From: Corallium rubrum
Taxonomy: Eukaryota > Cnidaria > Anthozoa > Scleralcyonacea > Coralliidae
NCBI GenBank assembly: GCA_964035015.1
Contig: OZ035998.1
Coordinates: 27,243,617 to 27,307,616 of the forward strand
Reading direction: 5' to 3'
DNA: 64,000 nucleotides
Made by a program: the position numbers and the translations under genes. The notes under the pieces were generated by a model. The model made no database searches and was not told the origin of the DNA. It saw only the letters and a list, made by a program, of their open reading frames with translations. Below, piece after piece: positions 45,299 through 55,856 of this stretch. Every line of letters begins with the position of its first letter. The first letter of the stretch is position 1.

Positions 45299-48064
45299 AG
45301 TGTAGTGTAGTGTAGTGTAGTGTAGTGTAGTGTAGTGTAGTGTAGTGTAGTGTAGTGTAGTGTAGTGTAGTGTAGTGTAGTGTAGTGTAGTGTAGTGTAG
45401 TGTAGTGTAGTGTAGTGTAGTGTAGTGTAGTGTAGTGTAGTGTAGTGTAGTGTAGTGTAGTGTAGTGTAGTGTAGTGTAGTGTAGTGTAGTGTAGTGTAG
45501 TGTAGTGTAGTGTAGTGTAGTGTAGTGTAGTGTAGTGTAGTGTAGTGTAGTGTAGTGTAGTGTAGTGTAGTGTAGTGTAGTGTAGTGTAGTGTAGTGTAG
45601 TGTAGTGTAGTGTAGTGTAGTGTAGTGTAGTGTAGTGTAGTGTAGTGTAGTGTAGTGTAGTGTAGTGTAGTGTAGTGTAGTGTAGTGTAGTGTAGTGTAG
45701 TGTAGTGTAGTGTAGTGTAGTGTAGTGTAGTGTAGTGTAGTGTAGTGTAGTGTAGTGTAGTGTAGTGTAGTGTAGTGTAGTGTAGTGTAGTGTAGTGTAG
45801 TGTAGTGTAGTGTAGTGTAGTGTAGTGTAGTGTAGTGTAGTGTAGTGTAGTGTAGTGTAGTGTAGTGTAGTGTAGTGTAGTGTAGTGTAGTGTAGTGTAG
45901 TGTAGTGTAGTGTAGTGTAGTGTAGTGTAGTGTAGTGTAGTGTAGTGTAGTGTAGTGTAGTGTAGTGTAGTGTAGTGTAGTGTAGTGTAGTGTAGTGTAG
46001 TGTAGTGTAGTGTAGTGTAGTGTAGTGTAGTGTAGTGTAGTGTAGTGTAGTGTAGTGTAGTGTAGTGTAGTGTAGTGTAGTGTAGTGTAGTGTAGTGTAG
46101 TGTAGTGTAGTGTAGTGTAGTGTAGTGTAGTGTAGTGTAGTGTAGTGTAGTGTAGTGTAGTGTAGTGTAGTGTAGTGTAGTGTAGTGTAGTGTAGTGTAG
46201 TGTAGTGTAGTGTAGTGTAGTGTAGTGTAGTGTAGTGTAGTGTAGTGTAGTGTAGTGTAGTGTAGTGTAGTGTAGTGTAGTGTAGTGTAGTGTAGTGTAG
46301 TGTAGTGTAGTGTAGTGTAGTGTAGTGTAGTGTAGTGTAGTGTAGTGTAGTGTAGTGTAGTGTAGTGTAGTGTAGTGTAGTGTAGTGTAGTGTAGTGTAG
46401 TGTAGTGTAGTGTAGTGTAGTGTAGTGTAGTGTAGTGTAGTGTAGTGTAGTGTAGTGTAGTGTAGTGTAGTGTAGTGTAGTGTAGTGTAGTGTAGTGTAG
46501 TGTAGTGTAGTGTAGTGTAGTGTAGTGTAGTGTAGTGTAGTGTAGTGTAGTGTAGTGTAGTGTAGTGTAGTGTAGTGTAGTGTAGTGTAGTGTAGTGTAG
46601 TGTAGTGTAGTGTAGTGTAGTGTAGTGTAGTGTAGTGTAGTGTAGTGTAGTGTAGTGTAGTGTAGTGTAGTGTAGTGTAGTGTAGTGTAGTGTAGTGTAG
46701 TGTAGTGTAGTGTAGTGTAGTGTAGTGTAGTGTAGTGTAGTGTAGTGTAGTGTAGTGTAGTGTAGTGTAGTGTAGTGTAGTGTAGTGTAGTGTAGTGTAG
46801 TGTAGTGTAGTGTAGTGTAGTGTAGTGTAGTGTAGTGTAGTGTAGTGTAGTGTAGTGTAGTGTAGTGTAGTGTAGTGTAGTGTAGTGTAGTGTAGTGTAG
46901 TGTAGTGTAGTGTAGTGTAGTGTAGTGTAGTGTAGTGTAGTGTAGTGTAGTGTAGTGTAGTGTAGTGTAGTGTAGTGTAGTGTAGTGTAGTGTAGTGTAG
47001 TGTAGTGTAGTGTAGTGTAGTGTAGTGTAGTGTAGTGTAGTGTAGTGTAGTGTAGTGTAGTGTAGTGTAGTGTAGTGTAGTGTAGTGTAGTGTAGTGTAG
47101 TGTAGTGTAGTGTAGTGTAGTGTAGTGTAGTGTAGTGTAGTGTAGTGTAGTGTAGTGTAGTGTAGTGTAGTGTAGTGTAGTGTAGTGTAGTGTAGTGTAG
47201 TGTAGTGTAGTGTAGTGTAGTGTAGTGTAGTGTAGTGTAGTGTAGTGTAGTGTAGTGTAGTGTAGTGTAGTGTAGTGTAGTGTAGTGTAGTGTAGTGTAG
47301 TGTAGTGTAGTGTAGTGTAGTGTAGTGTAGTGTAGTGTAGTGTAGTGTAGTGTAGTGTAGTGTAGTGTAGTGTAGTGTAGTGTAGTGTAGTGTAGTGTAG
47401 TGTAGTGTAGTGTAGTGTAGTGTAGTGTAGTGTAGTGTAGTGTAGTGTAGTGTAGTGTAGTGTAGTGTAGTGTAGTGTAGTGTAGTGTAGTGTAGTGTAG
47501 TGTAGTGTAGTGTAGTGTAGTGTAGTGTAGTGTAGTGTAGTGTAGTGTAGTGTAGTGTAGTGTAGTGTAGTGTAGTGTAGTGTAGTGTAGTGTAGTGTAG
47601 TGTAGTGTAGTGTAGTGTAGTGTAGTGTAGTGTAGTGTAGTGTAGTGTAGTGTAGTGTAGTGTAGTGTAGTGTAGTGTAGTGTAGTGTAGTGTAGTGTAG
47701 TGTAGTGTAGTGTAGTGTAGTGTAGTGTAGTGTAGTGTAGTGTAGTGTAGTGTAGTGTAGTGTAGTGTAGTGTAGTGTAGTGTAGTGTAGTGTAGTGTAG
47801 TGTAGTGTAGTGTAGTGTAGTGTAGTGTAGTGTAGTGTAGTGTAGTGTAGTGTAGTGTAGTGTAGTGTAGTGTAGTGTAGTGTAGTGTAGTGTAGTGTAG
47901 TGTAGTGTAGTGTAGTGTAGTGTAGTGTAGTGTAGTGTAGTGTAGTGTAGTGTAGTGTAGTGTAGTGTAGTGTAGTGTAGTGTAGTGTAGTGTAGTGTAG
48001 TGTAGTGTAGTGTAGTGTAGTGTAGTGTAGTGTAGTGTAGTGTAGTGTAGTGTAGTGTAGTGTA
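45299..48064. repeat. (TGTAG)n array, right part, 2.77 kb
   Basis: About 553 copies with no substitution or indel seen, giving a minus-strand 932-codon frame of pure repeat (HYTTL) that is not a gene. At this length and purity, the true size may differ from the assembly. Confidence 0.98.
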
Positions 48065-48199
48065 TTTACCACCAATATATTATATATGCATTATAAATAG
48101 ATGTACTATACAGGTATATTAGCAACACAAGATGTTTTAGGTTTACATTATATATTTACATTATAAATATATTTTTATATTTACATACATATATACTGT

Positions 48200-48253
<54 letters not shown>

Positions 48254-48363
48254 CTGTACATATTGTACTATATATAACTTACTAACTTACTATAATAAAT
48301 ATTTATCAAGTTTTAGTTTACTGGTCCCTTATATTTCATTTGCTATATATCTTGTTGTTCCTA
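48065..48363. repeat. AT-rich stretch with (TA)n
   Basis: (TA)n at 48203-48250 and TATATTTACATTATAAAT repeats around it. Confidence 0.85.
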
Positions 48364-48422
48364 GATTGCTTACAAGCCACTGGAAATCTATCGAAACATG
48401 CTGGATGCTTTTGAACAATTCA
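48364..48422 (+). CDS. putative internal exon, unknown gene (exon a)
   Basis: Preceded by TTGTTGTTCCTAG (acceptor) and followed by GTAAGA (donor). In the frame that joins the next exon it reads LLTSHWKSIETCWMLLNNSG. The 59-bp length leaves one base that combines with GA of the next exon. Splice signals and frame agree, but an upstream exon was not found within the AT-rich DNA. Confidence 0.42.
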
Positions 48423-48599
48423 GGTAAGAGTTTCGAACATGTTTCTTTCTTTGTATGTTTCGTAGACTCCACATGCAAACTGTATTTAATGATCTTGATA
48501 TTGAGATAAAAAAAATTAAATTGTTGACTGCCACCTTTTGACTGATTATGAACATATATTTTTCAATATTGAACTGTAAGTGTATAATTCTATTTCTAG

Positions 48600-48792
48600 G
48601 AATTTTACAACACGCGTTATCACCTGATCCGTTTAAATTAAATCATGATTCTTTATTGACACGTGTACAAACAAAATATCTACTTCTGGGGTTGGATGAG
48701 CTTCCGTCGTTAGAATACGGTTGTCAAAAATCGTTAGAACGTATGTTTACAAAACTGGTTACGTTTGAAGATATTAATGAAATTTGCAAAAG
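48600..48792 (+). CDS. putative internal exon, unknown gene (exon b)
   Basis: Bounded by TTCTATTTCTAG and GTAATT. The single open frame reads ILQHALSPDPFKLNHDSLL..., with LLLGLDELPSLEYGCQKSLE in the middle and FEDINEICKR at the end. Composition is that of a real soluble alpha-helical protein, unlike the surrounding repeat-derived ORFs. I do not recognise the family. The gene could be host, with further exons 3' that I could not identify, or a fragment trapped among repeats. Confidence 0.5.
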
Positions 48793-49155
48793 GTAATTAT
48801 TTCTCCCCTTATATACGATTGTATTCGGAAAAAAACTCATTCTTTTTATCATATTTTTTTTTTAGTTAAAAAGCCAAGTTGTCCATCAAACAAAAAAGAT
48901 GAATAAATTCTTTATTAAGTACATTTTCATGCTTTATTTACTCTTTCTATTATACATGTTTTATCTTCTTTTACTTGAACTTAGAAAAAAGAAGACATAA
49001 GAACTACTAAAGTCTTTCATTTGTTATCCTCCATAGTTATATTATCCGATGTCGCTACTGCTAAAAATAAATTGTTGTTGTTATCTTTATCATGTTTGTT
49101 TGTTTTCTTACTTTCATTTTCCCTATCACGTTTATAAATTCCACATTCTTCTTCG
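48793..49155. other. T-rich stretch, no exon recognised
   Basis: Pyrimidine-rich plus strand, no good acceptor-open-frame-donor combination found. Confidence 0.35.
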
Positions 49156-49440
49156 TCATCTGTTATTTAAGTCTTTTTCTTCTACGTTGTTCATTTTCAC
49201 TATCAGTTCTTCTTCTTCATTTCTGCTCTTCACAACAATAACTTTCTTCTTCCCCGCCACCACTATTATCTTTCTTCTTCTGTGGTAGACACGTTTATCT
49301 TGATAATCGCAATAACAGCATTCAGATGGTTGCTTAACATCGTCAGCTTCATGTGATGAAACAGGTGTGAAAAATAAAATAACGCCGATAATAATATTAG
49401 TATATACTAATAATTTTAAAATATTGATCTTGACCGCCAT
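49156..49440 (-). CDS. putative small secreted peptide, 94 aa
   Basis: ATG at 49440. Residues 1-29 look like a signal peptide: basic start (MAVKINILK), hydrophobic LLVYTNIIIGVILFF and a small-residue SS before HEADD. The rest is polar with a CCYC cluster, dibasic DKR and RRRK sites, and a highly charged C terminus, as in some secreted prepropeptides. A TATAAATA box lies about 30-37 bp upstream on the same strand. The C-terminal Lys/Glu-rich half derives from TTC-rich DNA and may be untranslated or spliced away. No homologue recognised. Confidence 0.4.
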   Translation of the reverse strand: MAVKINILKLLVYTNIIIGVILFFTPVSSHEADDVKQPSECCYCDYQDKRVYHRRRKIIVVAGKKKVIVVKSRNEEEELIVKMNNVEEKDLNNR

Positions 49441-49468
49441 ATTTACTGGTTATAACACACACACACGC

Positions 49469-49476
49469 TATTTATA
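49469..49476 (-). promoter_or_regulatory. TATA box for the 49440 ORF
   Basis: TATAAATA on the minus strand, followed after a (GT)n run by TTATAACCAGTAAATATGG, placing the ATG about 30 bp downstream. The spacing would leave almost no 5' UTR, so this is tentative. Confidence 0.3.
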
Positions 49477-49679
49477 TTCGCTAACTTATTCAATTTTTAT
49501 TAATTTTCTTGAATATAGTTAAAAAAAGTTTAAAAAAATGATGTAAGCATAAAAATTATTACAAAAAAATGTAATATCAGTGAAAAAAGTTTCAAAAAAC
49601 ACCATAAATAAACAAAAAACAATTAAAAAATGCGCAACAACAAGGCTAAAATAGCACACATACACACACATACACACAC

Positions 49680-49899
49680 CTTTTTCTTCGCTATCCAAAG
49701 TGTATTTAAATCTCTGTTTTTCAATGTCGCTTCCCTCTCCTCTCACTTCTTCTTCAGCAAACAATGTTTGATTAATTCGCTGTTCTTTATTCCCTCTCAA
49801 CTTCGATATATCTGCAGCGCGACATTGTAACACTAAGGAATCCATGAATCTTGACGCAGCATCAACTCTTATCTTCTCCAACCGAGTTAAATTAGACAT
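49680..49899 (-). CDS. putative first exon, unknown protein
   Basis: ATG at 49899. The frame reads MSNLTRLEKIRVDAASRF, MDSLVLQCRAADISKLRG, then KQRFKYTLDSEEK, and meets GTGTGTGTATGTG at about 49680, a possible donor. Beyond that it becomes low-complexity. The amphipathic, balanced composition over 73 residues contrasts with the flanks. Downstream exons were not identified; the 49440 ORF on the same strand starts only about 240 bp later. Confidence 0.35.
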
Positions 49900-52344
49900 T
49901 TTTTTTTCTTAATATAAAAAAATACAACCGATTTAAATGGATTTTTTCCCGCCAAAAAATAAAAATAAAAAATAAAAATCCTCATTTTTTTTTCTCCGAA
50001 GTTTTTCCCTCTCCCAATCCAAAAAAAAAAATAATAAAAAAACCAATAATACCCATATATGGGGATTAGCTGTAAAAGTAATAAAAAAATACTAATATGC
50101 TAGATTTTAATCTAGAATCTTTTTTTTCAAAAAATAAAAAAAAATCTATTACCTGGTCGTGGGGGGAAAAAACAAGAAAAAAACGCATTAAAATACCGAG
50201 GTATAAAATTTCTCAGTCACTTCGCTCTGGCTATCAACGTTACAACTTCCGGTCTTCTTTCTTCTTTCGCACTGACCACGCCAAGAAAAAGAAGAAAAAA
50301 ACGTAGTTGAATAAAGAGGTGGCGTCCAAGTAACGTTCAAGAATGTCCAACTACGCATGCGCAGTACGTTATTTTGCTATCCCACATGTCGTTGGTGACT
50401 TTTTGGACATATATGTCCACATTTTGAACAGAAATACACACACACACAAAACTTTTTGTTACCCGACCGACCGACCGACCGACGAACGAAAACCCTCCCC
50501 CCCAAAATAAAAAAAACACCCTGAATACATTAAAATGAAAACAGCCAACACCTACTTTCTAGCACCCCCGTCCAAAAATCACAGTTAATTTATGCATTTC
50601 GTCGCTGATTGGTTAACAAAAAAAATACTGCAATCTGATTGGTTAAAAACTAGTGCCAGGCTCCAACACATAAAAAAATCTTATTATTGTTAACACTACT
50701 GATGCGACGATACGACGCGACACTTCAGAACACGACACAATACAACATACCACAGCACGAAACACTTAAGCTAAAACACGGCACGCGCCGCGATCAAGAT
50801 AACCTAAGACATGTCTCGTGCAGCAACTCTAGGAACCACAGGTTCGTCGCATGCAGAACTTGTAAGCCAAGTAAGCACAGACAAGTAAGCGGAGCAACTA
50901 TTGTAAGGACAGACACGGCGGGTGTGGTAGTAGTACCACAACCAATGTCAAAAACCTCTGCGAAGGTAACCTAAGGTACGCAGAGCAGCAAATGTGACTT
51001 CAGATAAACAAACACTGCAGTAATGGACCCAGGGCTGACCCAGTGGTGATGGGGTAAGTGAAGCCACCTAAAACAGCAAGTGCAGCGGGATAACCTAAGA
51101 TACATCAGGCGCAGCAGCAAGACATACTATCTGAAACCACCGGGAGCGGTGGCAAGCATAGGGACTGAGACTAGCGAGACGCAAGCCTTAGCAACAAGAG
51201 ACAGGAGGGGAGAGCAATGGAAGCACCTGAAACACATCCGGTGTTGCAGCCAACTAACCCATAAGACACATAACCTTTGTATGATCTTTGATCTCGCCAG
51301 GAAGAAAGGCTGGAAGTAGACCCCGTAGCAGACAGCACATAGACGGAATCAAGTAAGACCCGCATAAATCCATACCCTGAAGGAATCATGCAACAGTTAG
51401 CAGGCTGAAAGACAAATAGGGTGAGCCCAGTGTAATTTCCACTGTGGGAAAAGGGCAAGCATGGCCCAACATCTCAACTGGCAAACCATGAGATGAGTGA
51501 GGGAAGGCCTACAACACATGGGCTCATAATGCGGATTGGCCCAGAACAGGAGGGGAGAATTAGCAACTTCCCAGCATGATCGACAGCCAGGAAGCATATA
51601 ATAGACGACATAGCGCATACCTGTAATAGACACAATAGCCCAAACCTAGCACACAAGGCCGAAGCCACAAGCAAGCATTTCCCAAGGCAAATAGACAAAA
51701 GGCGCCTGAATGGCCCAAAAACAGTCTGAAAGCAAGGCCATAACATGGCCTTCTTGCAGATAGCGCTAGCATCTCAACTACTACAGTAGGCAGGCAATCT
51801 GGCACCCAACATCATCAAGACGAGTAGCAAAACGCGCTTGTAAATAGATCTGCATAATTATCTATATTGCTCTTTATAACTATTACTGTTAAACCTAGTT
51901 TATAACTGTTATTGCTATGCCTATTTATTATTTGTAATTACTTGTATTACTTGTAATTTATTTATATTTATTTTAATGGTCGAGCGTTTGCAACACGAGC
52001 CTCTGACTCGGGAGAATGGGCAACCACTCCCCACGTCCACAATAAATAAATAAATATTGTGTTATTGTATTGTATTGTATAAAACGCGCCAGAAACATAG
52101 CTGCCCTAAGGTGTGAAGAGCAAACAATACAGAGTTTAATACAAAATGTAACACAACATTAAATAGACCGGGGTGATGAGGACATTAACACAGAAGTAAC
52201 GTCGAAAAAAACCCAAATGCACTTGGAAGTCTTGTACTGCGTGGTTATGATCTCTGTCACACCCATAAGGTGGCCGCTTGGCTGCATAGTTTAGGAACAA
52301 AGGACAGATAGATTCCAGTGGGAATTGCAGTCGGACGATGTCAA
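49900..52344. other. unassigned stretch with a possible LINE tail
   Basis: A-rich at 49900-50300, (CCGA)5 at about 50463-50482. 50690-51850 has balanced composition and many short ORFs but no domain. 51840-52080 is AT-rich and ends CCACGTCCACAATAAATAAA then (TTGTA)-like units, the form of a LINE 3' end and tail. Confidence 0.4.
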
Positions 52345-52735
52345 GCCCATAAAACAAAACAAACTGACAAAACAAACTGACAAAACAAAACTGACAAAAC
52401 AAAACTGACAAAACAAAACTGACAAAACAAAATGACAAAGCAAAACTGACAAAACAAACCTGACAAAACAAACCTGACAAAACAAACCTGACAAAACAAA
52501 CCTGACAAAACAAAAATGACAAAACAAAACTGACAAAACAAAACTGACAAAACAAACCTGACAAAACAAAACTGACAAAACAAAACTGACAAAACAAAAC
52601 TGACAAAACAAACCTGACAAAACAAACCTGACAAAACAAACCTGACAAAACAAACTGACAAAACAAAAATGACAAAACAAAAATGACAAAACAAAACTGA
52701 CAAAACAAAACTGGCAAAACAAAACTGACAAAACA
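52345..52735. repeat. tandem array ACAAAAC-AAAACTG (13-14 bp)
   Basis: About 28 units alternating ACAAAACAAAACTG, ACAAAACAAACCTG and ACAAAACAAAAATG. It grades into pure AAAAC copies at its right edge, so the longer unit probably arose from the pentamer. Confidence 0.95.
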
Positions 52736-53190
52736 AAACAAAACAAAACAAAACAAAACAAAACAAAACAAAACAAAACAAAACAAAACAAAACAAAACA
52801 AAACAAAACAAAACAAAACAAAACAAAACAAAACAAAACAAAACAAAACAAAACAAAACAAAACAAAACAAAACAAAACAAAACAAAACAAAACAAAACA
52901 AAACAAAACAAAACAAAACAAAACAAAACAAAACAAAACAAAACAAAACAAAACAAAACAAAACAAAACAAAACAAAACAAAACAAAACAAAACAAAACA
53001 AAACAAAACAAAACAAAACAAAACAAAACAAAACAAAACAAAACAAAACAAAACAAAACAAAACAAAACAAAACAAAACAAAACAAAACAAAACAAAACA
53101 AAACAAAACAAAACAAAACAAAACAAAACAAAACAAAACAAAACAAAACAAAACAAAACAAAACAAAACAAAACAAAACAAAACAAAACA
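52736..53190. repeat. (AAAAC)n array
   Basis: About 91 uninterrupted AAAAC copies. Minus-strand ORFs of LFCFV repeats are artefacts. Confidence 0.97.
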
Positions 53191-53340
53191 TAACAGATAA
53201 TTAGCAAAACAAATTTTGCACATAGATCACCGACTCATAATTTCTTTGTTGCTGTTAGCTAAAGCAGTACACCGCACGAGAGGCAGCACAGAAATAGGGC
53301 CCTCTGTAAGCCAACTGTATGAACTAATAAGAACATATAC

Positions 53341-53349
53341 TAGACAAGT
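53341..53349. repeat. 9-bp target duplication TAGACAAGT, left
   Basis: Exact match to 55848-55856 on the far side of the palindromic element. Confidence 0.85.
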
Positions 53350-53410
53350 ATGGGGCGCCAAGTGTTCATTTATTATTTAGCATTAATGTTGTCATTTTCC
53401 CACTGATTTG

Positions 53411-53654
53411 TTTGGTTATATCAAATAACCAAACTGGCTGCGGTATTATGAGTTGGTTATTTGATATAACATGAATTGGTTATTTCAAATAACCAATTTT
53501 TCTGTCATGATTTAAATTGGTTATATCAAATAACCAACACAACATGAATTGGTTATTTCAAATAACCAATTTTTCTGTCATGATTTAATTTGGTTATATC
53601 AAATAACCATGCAATTTCTTGTCATGATTTAATTTGGTTATATCAAATAACCAA
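53411..53654. repeat. seven palindromic 20-mers, left arm
   Basis: TGGTTATATCAAATAACCA and TGGTTATTTCAAATAACCA variants at about 53412, 53453, 53474, 53517, 53549, 53590 and 53633, separated by ATGATTTAAT- or ACATGAAT-type spacers. A similar series lies at 55540-55795 in the other arm. Confidence 0.9.
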
Positions 53655-53736
53655 AATAATTTCTGAACACTCGGCACCAAATGACGTAAGGAACACGTGG
53701 CTTTTTGACCGCTCGGCGCCTACTTCGTTCTTCAAC

Positions 53737-53826
53737 ATGACGAGCGGTTCGAACACAAGTGAGTTGGCAAGGACATTAACCGAAGCGATCAGGAGAGCGA
53801 TAACTCGAACTCTTGGCGAGACAGAG
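53737..53826 (+). CDS. captured exon 1 (30 codons)
   Basis: ATG at 53737, reading MTSGSNTSELARTLTEAIRR and on to LGETE, then a GC-type donor GCAAGT. The right-arm copy (about 55335-55395, minus) keeps the frame but lacks 27 bp (9 codons) after the ATG. The helix-forming ELARTLTEAI stretch resembles the N terminus of a cellular protein; family not recognised. Confidence 0.55.
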
Positions 53827-53929
53827 GCAAGTACACCTTTTAGCGAAATAATTGTTCTTGACTGACCATTTCTGTTTATAGCTAATTTATTATTCATTTA
53901 TTCATTTTTGTCGAGTAGCATTGTTTGTG

Positions 53930-54147
53930 CAAGGGAGCACGTTAGAATGTGATAGTTCTTGTAAATAAAGTAAACTTTACTTACCTAAAGTTGCTGACGT
54001 TTTGTGCAAAGTCGCCGAGTTCGATAAAACCGCTGACGATGAGCCCCCGACAAGCGAGCCGAATACTCTCACAAAACGTCAACAACTTTAGGTAAGTAAA
54101 GTTTACTTTATTTACAAGAACTATCACATTCTAACGTGCTCCCTTGG
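53930..54147. mobile_element. 218-bp MITE nested in the palindrome's left arm
   Basis: Inverted ends CAAGGGAGCACGTTAGAATG continue through TTGTAAATAAAGTAAACTTT. TTTGTG is present on both sides (53924-53929, 54148-54153). The opposite arm at about 55230 has the unoccupied site GTTTGTGTGGG, proving insertion. A second copy is half-visible at 63146-63203. Confidence 0.88.
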
Positions 54148-54247
54148 TTTGTGTGGGAACGTTATGTATAATTTATGTTTAAACATGTGGGTTGAAGGAA
54201 TACTGTAGCTGTACGTTCTCTTTTGATGTATGTTTGTGGCGTTGTAG

Positions 54248-54298
54248 ACTCCAGTCCAGGCAAGTCGTTCCAGCCCTGGTAGTGGCACTAGTCAAACG
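54248..54298 (+). CDS. captured exon 2 (17 codons)
   Basis: Bounded by GTTGTAG and GTGAGA, phase 0 at both ends, encoding TPVQASRSSPGSGTSQT. The right-arm copy differs by one silent base (GGC/GGT). Confidence 0.6.
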
Positions 54299-54420
54299 GT
54301 GAGACATTTTCAATATTGTCTACTTTAATATCAGGCACAGAAATCTTTTTATACAAGCTATTAATAATAGAATATTAATTTAATACTATATTTTATATCT
54401 TCTCTTTAATATGCACGTAG

Positions 54421-54456
54421 CAGCAATCTCAGCTACCTTTTCAAAGTTCTTCACAT
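54421..54456 (+). CDS. captured exon 3 (12 codons)
   Basis: Bounded by CACGTAG and GTACGT, encoding QQSQLPFQSSSH. The right-arm copy has 9 extra bases inside and a slightly later donor (GTAAGT); the frame is kept. Exons 1-3 join in phase 0 into a Ser/Gln-rich N-terminal region. Confidence 0.55.
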
Positions 54457-55847
54457 GTACGTTCCAATACTATAAGCATTTTATTATTGTTTTGTTATTA
54501 TTTTATTATTGTGGAACATAATTTCTACAAAAATAATATAAAGTGCCTTTAATTTTTTTAAAATATTAAGAAATAAATGAATTAAATATTTTGTAAATAT
54601 TTCATTTAAGCTGTATATACACAATGAGCAAGCTGTAATGTATAATATTGATATTTTTATTTAGATTTCTGCTGTAGATAACTTGATCCAATGGTACAGT
54701 ACTATATTCCTGTCAATAATTGTTTATACTATTAATAATGCCTTGTTAATATTCTCTGGATAGTCTGGCTACAAAGCATATCCACAAACTCTGCAATAAT
54801 TTTCTGGACAACAAAATTAAAGGCATTTTATATTATTTTTGTAGAAATTATGTTCCACAATAATAAGATAATAACAAAACAATAATAAAATGCTTATAGT
54901 ATTGGAACTTACATGAATTGTGAAGAACTTTGAAAAGGTAGCTGGGAATGTCTCTGTTGCTGCTACGTGCATATTAAAGAGATGACATCAAATATAGTAT
55001 TAAATTAATATTCTATTATTGATAGCTGTATAAAAAGATTTCTGTGACTGATATTAAAGTAGACAATATTGAAAATGTCTCACCGTTTGACTAGTACCAC
55101 TACCAGGGCTGGAACGACTTGCCTGGACTGGAGTCTACAACGCCACAAACATACATCAAAAGAGAACGTACAGCTACAGTATTCCTTCAACCCACATGTT
55201 TAAACATAAATTATACATAACGTTCCCACACAAACAATGCTACTCGACAAAAATGAATAAATGAATAATAAATTAGCTATAAACAGAAATGGTCAGTCAA
55301 GAACAATTATTTCACTAAAAGGTGTACTTGCCTCTGTCTCGCCAAGAGTTCGAGTTATCGCTCTCCCGATCGCTTCGGTTAATGTCCTTGCCATGTTCAA
55401 GAACGAAGAAACGCGCCAAAATTAGGCGCCAAGCGGTCAAGGTCACCCCCCACCCCCCCCCCCCCCCCCACCCACCCCACGAAGTGAAAGCCACGTGTTC
55501 CTTACGTCATTCGGCGTGCCGAGTGTTCAGAAATTATTTTGGTTATTTGATATAACCAAATTAAATCATGACAAGAAATTAGTTATTTGATATAACCAAA
55601 TTAAATCATGACAGAAAAATTGGTTATTTGAAATAACCAACTTATGGCGTGTTGGGTATTTGATATAACCAATCTAAATCATGACAGAAAAATTGGTTAT
55701 TTGAAATAACCAATTCATGTTGTGTTGGTTATTTGATATAACCAACTCATAATATCGCAGCCAGTTTGGTTATTTGATATAACCAAACAAATCAGTGGGA
55801 AAATGACAACATTGATGCTAAATAATAAATGAACACTTGGCGCCCCA

Positions 55848-55856
55848 TAGACAAGT
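55848..55856. repeat. 9-bp target duplication TAGACAAGT, right
   Basis: Follows GGCGCCCCA, the right terminus. Confidence 0.85.

Larger units (their letters stand above)
53350..55847. mobile_element. palindromic Pack-MULE-like element with captured exons
   Basis: The left arm (53350-54556) and right arm (about 54815-55847) are inverted copies around a unique centre of about 260 bp. Ends are ATGGGGCGCCAAGTGTTCAT and its complement. A 9-bp TAGACAAGT duplication fits a Mutator-like element. Near each end lie several copies of a near-palindrome, TGGTTATTTGATATAACCA. Each arm carries the same three exon-like segments with splice signals. The left arm is interrupted by a 218-bp MITE; the right arm has a C-homopolymer insert (55445-55475). 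No transposase is present. Confidence 0.78.

Noticed and set aside
45277..48075. 932-codon ORF of repeated HYTTL
   Set aside because: A direct consequence of the stop-free TGTAG unit on the minus strand; no non-repeat coding sequence is attached.
50690..51860. A gene on the minus strand (several 80-95-codon ORFs)
   Set aside because: Overlapping short frames without motif or consistent splice signals; could be an old LINE body but not demonstrable by eye.
52136..53223. 288-351-codon ORFs of LFCFV repeats
   Set aside because: Translation of (AAAAC)n on the minus strand in three frames; not a membrane protein.
53411..53654. Regularly spaced 20-bp palindromes resembling a CRISPR array
   Set aside because: Spacers are themselves related and short, repeats vary, the same series is mirrored in the other arm, and the DNA is eukaryotic.
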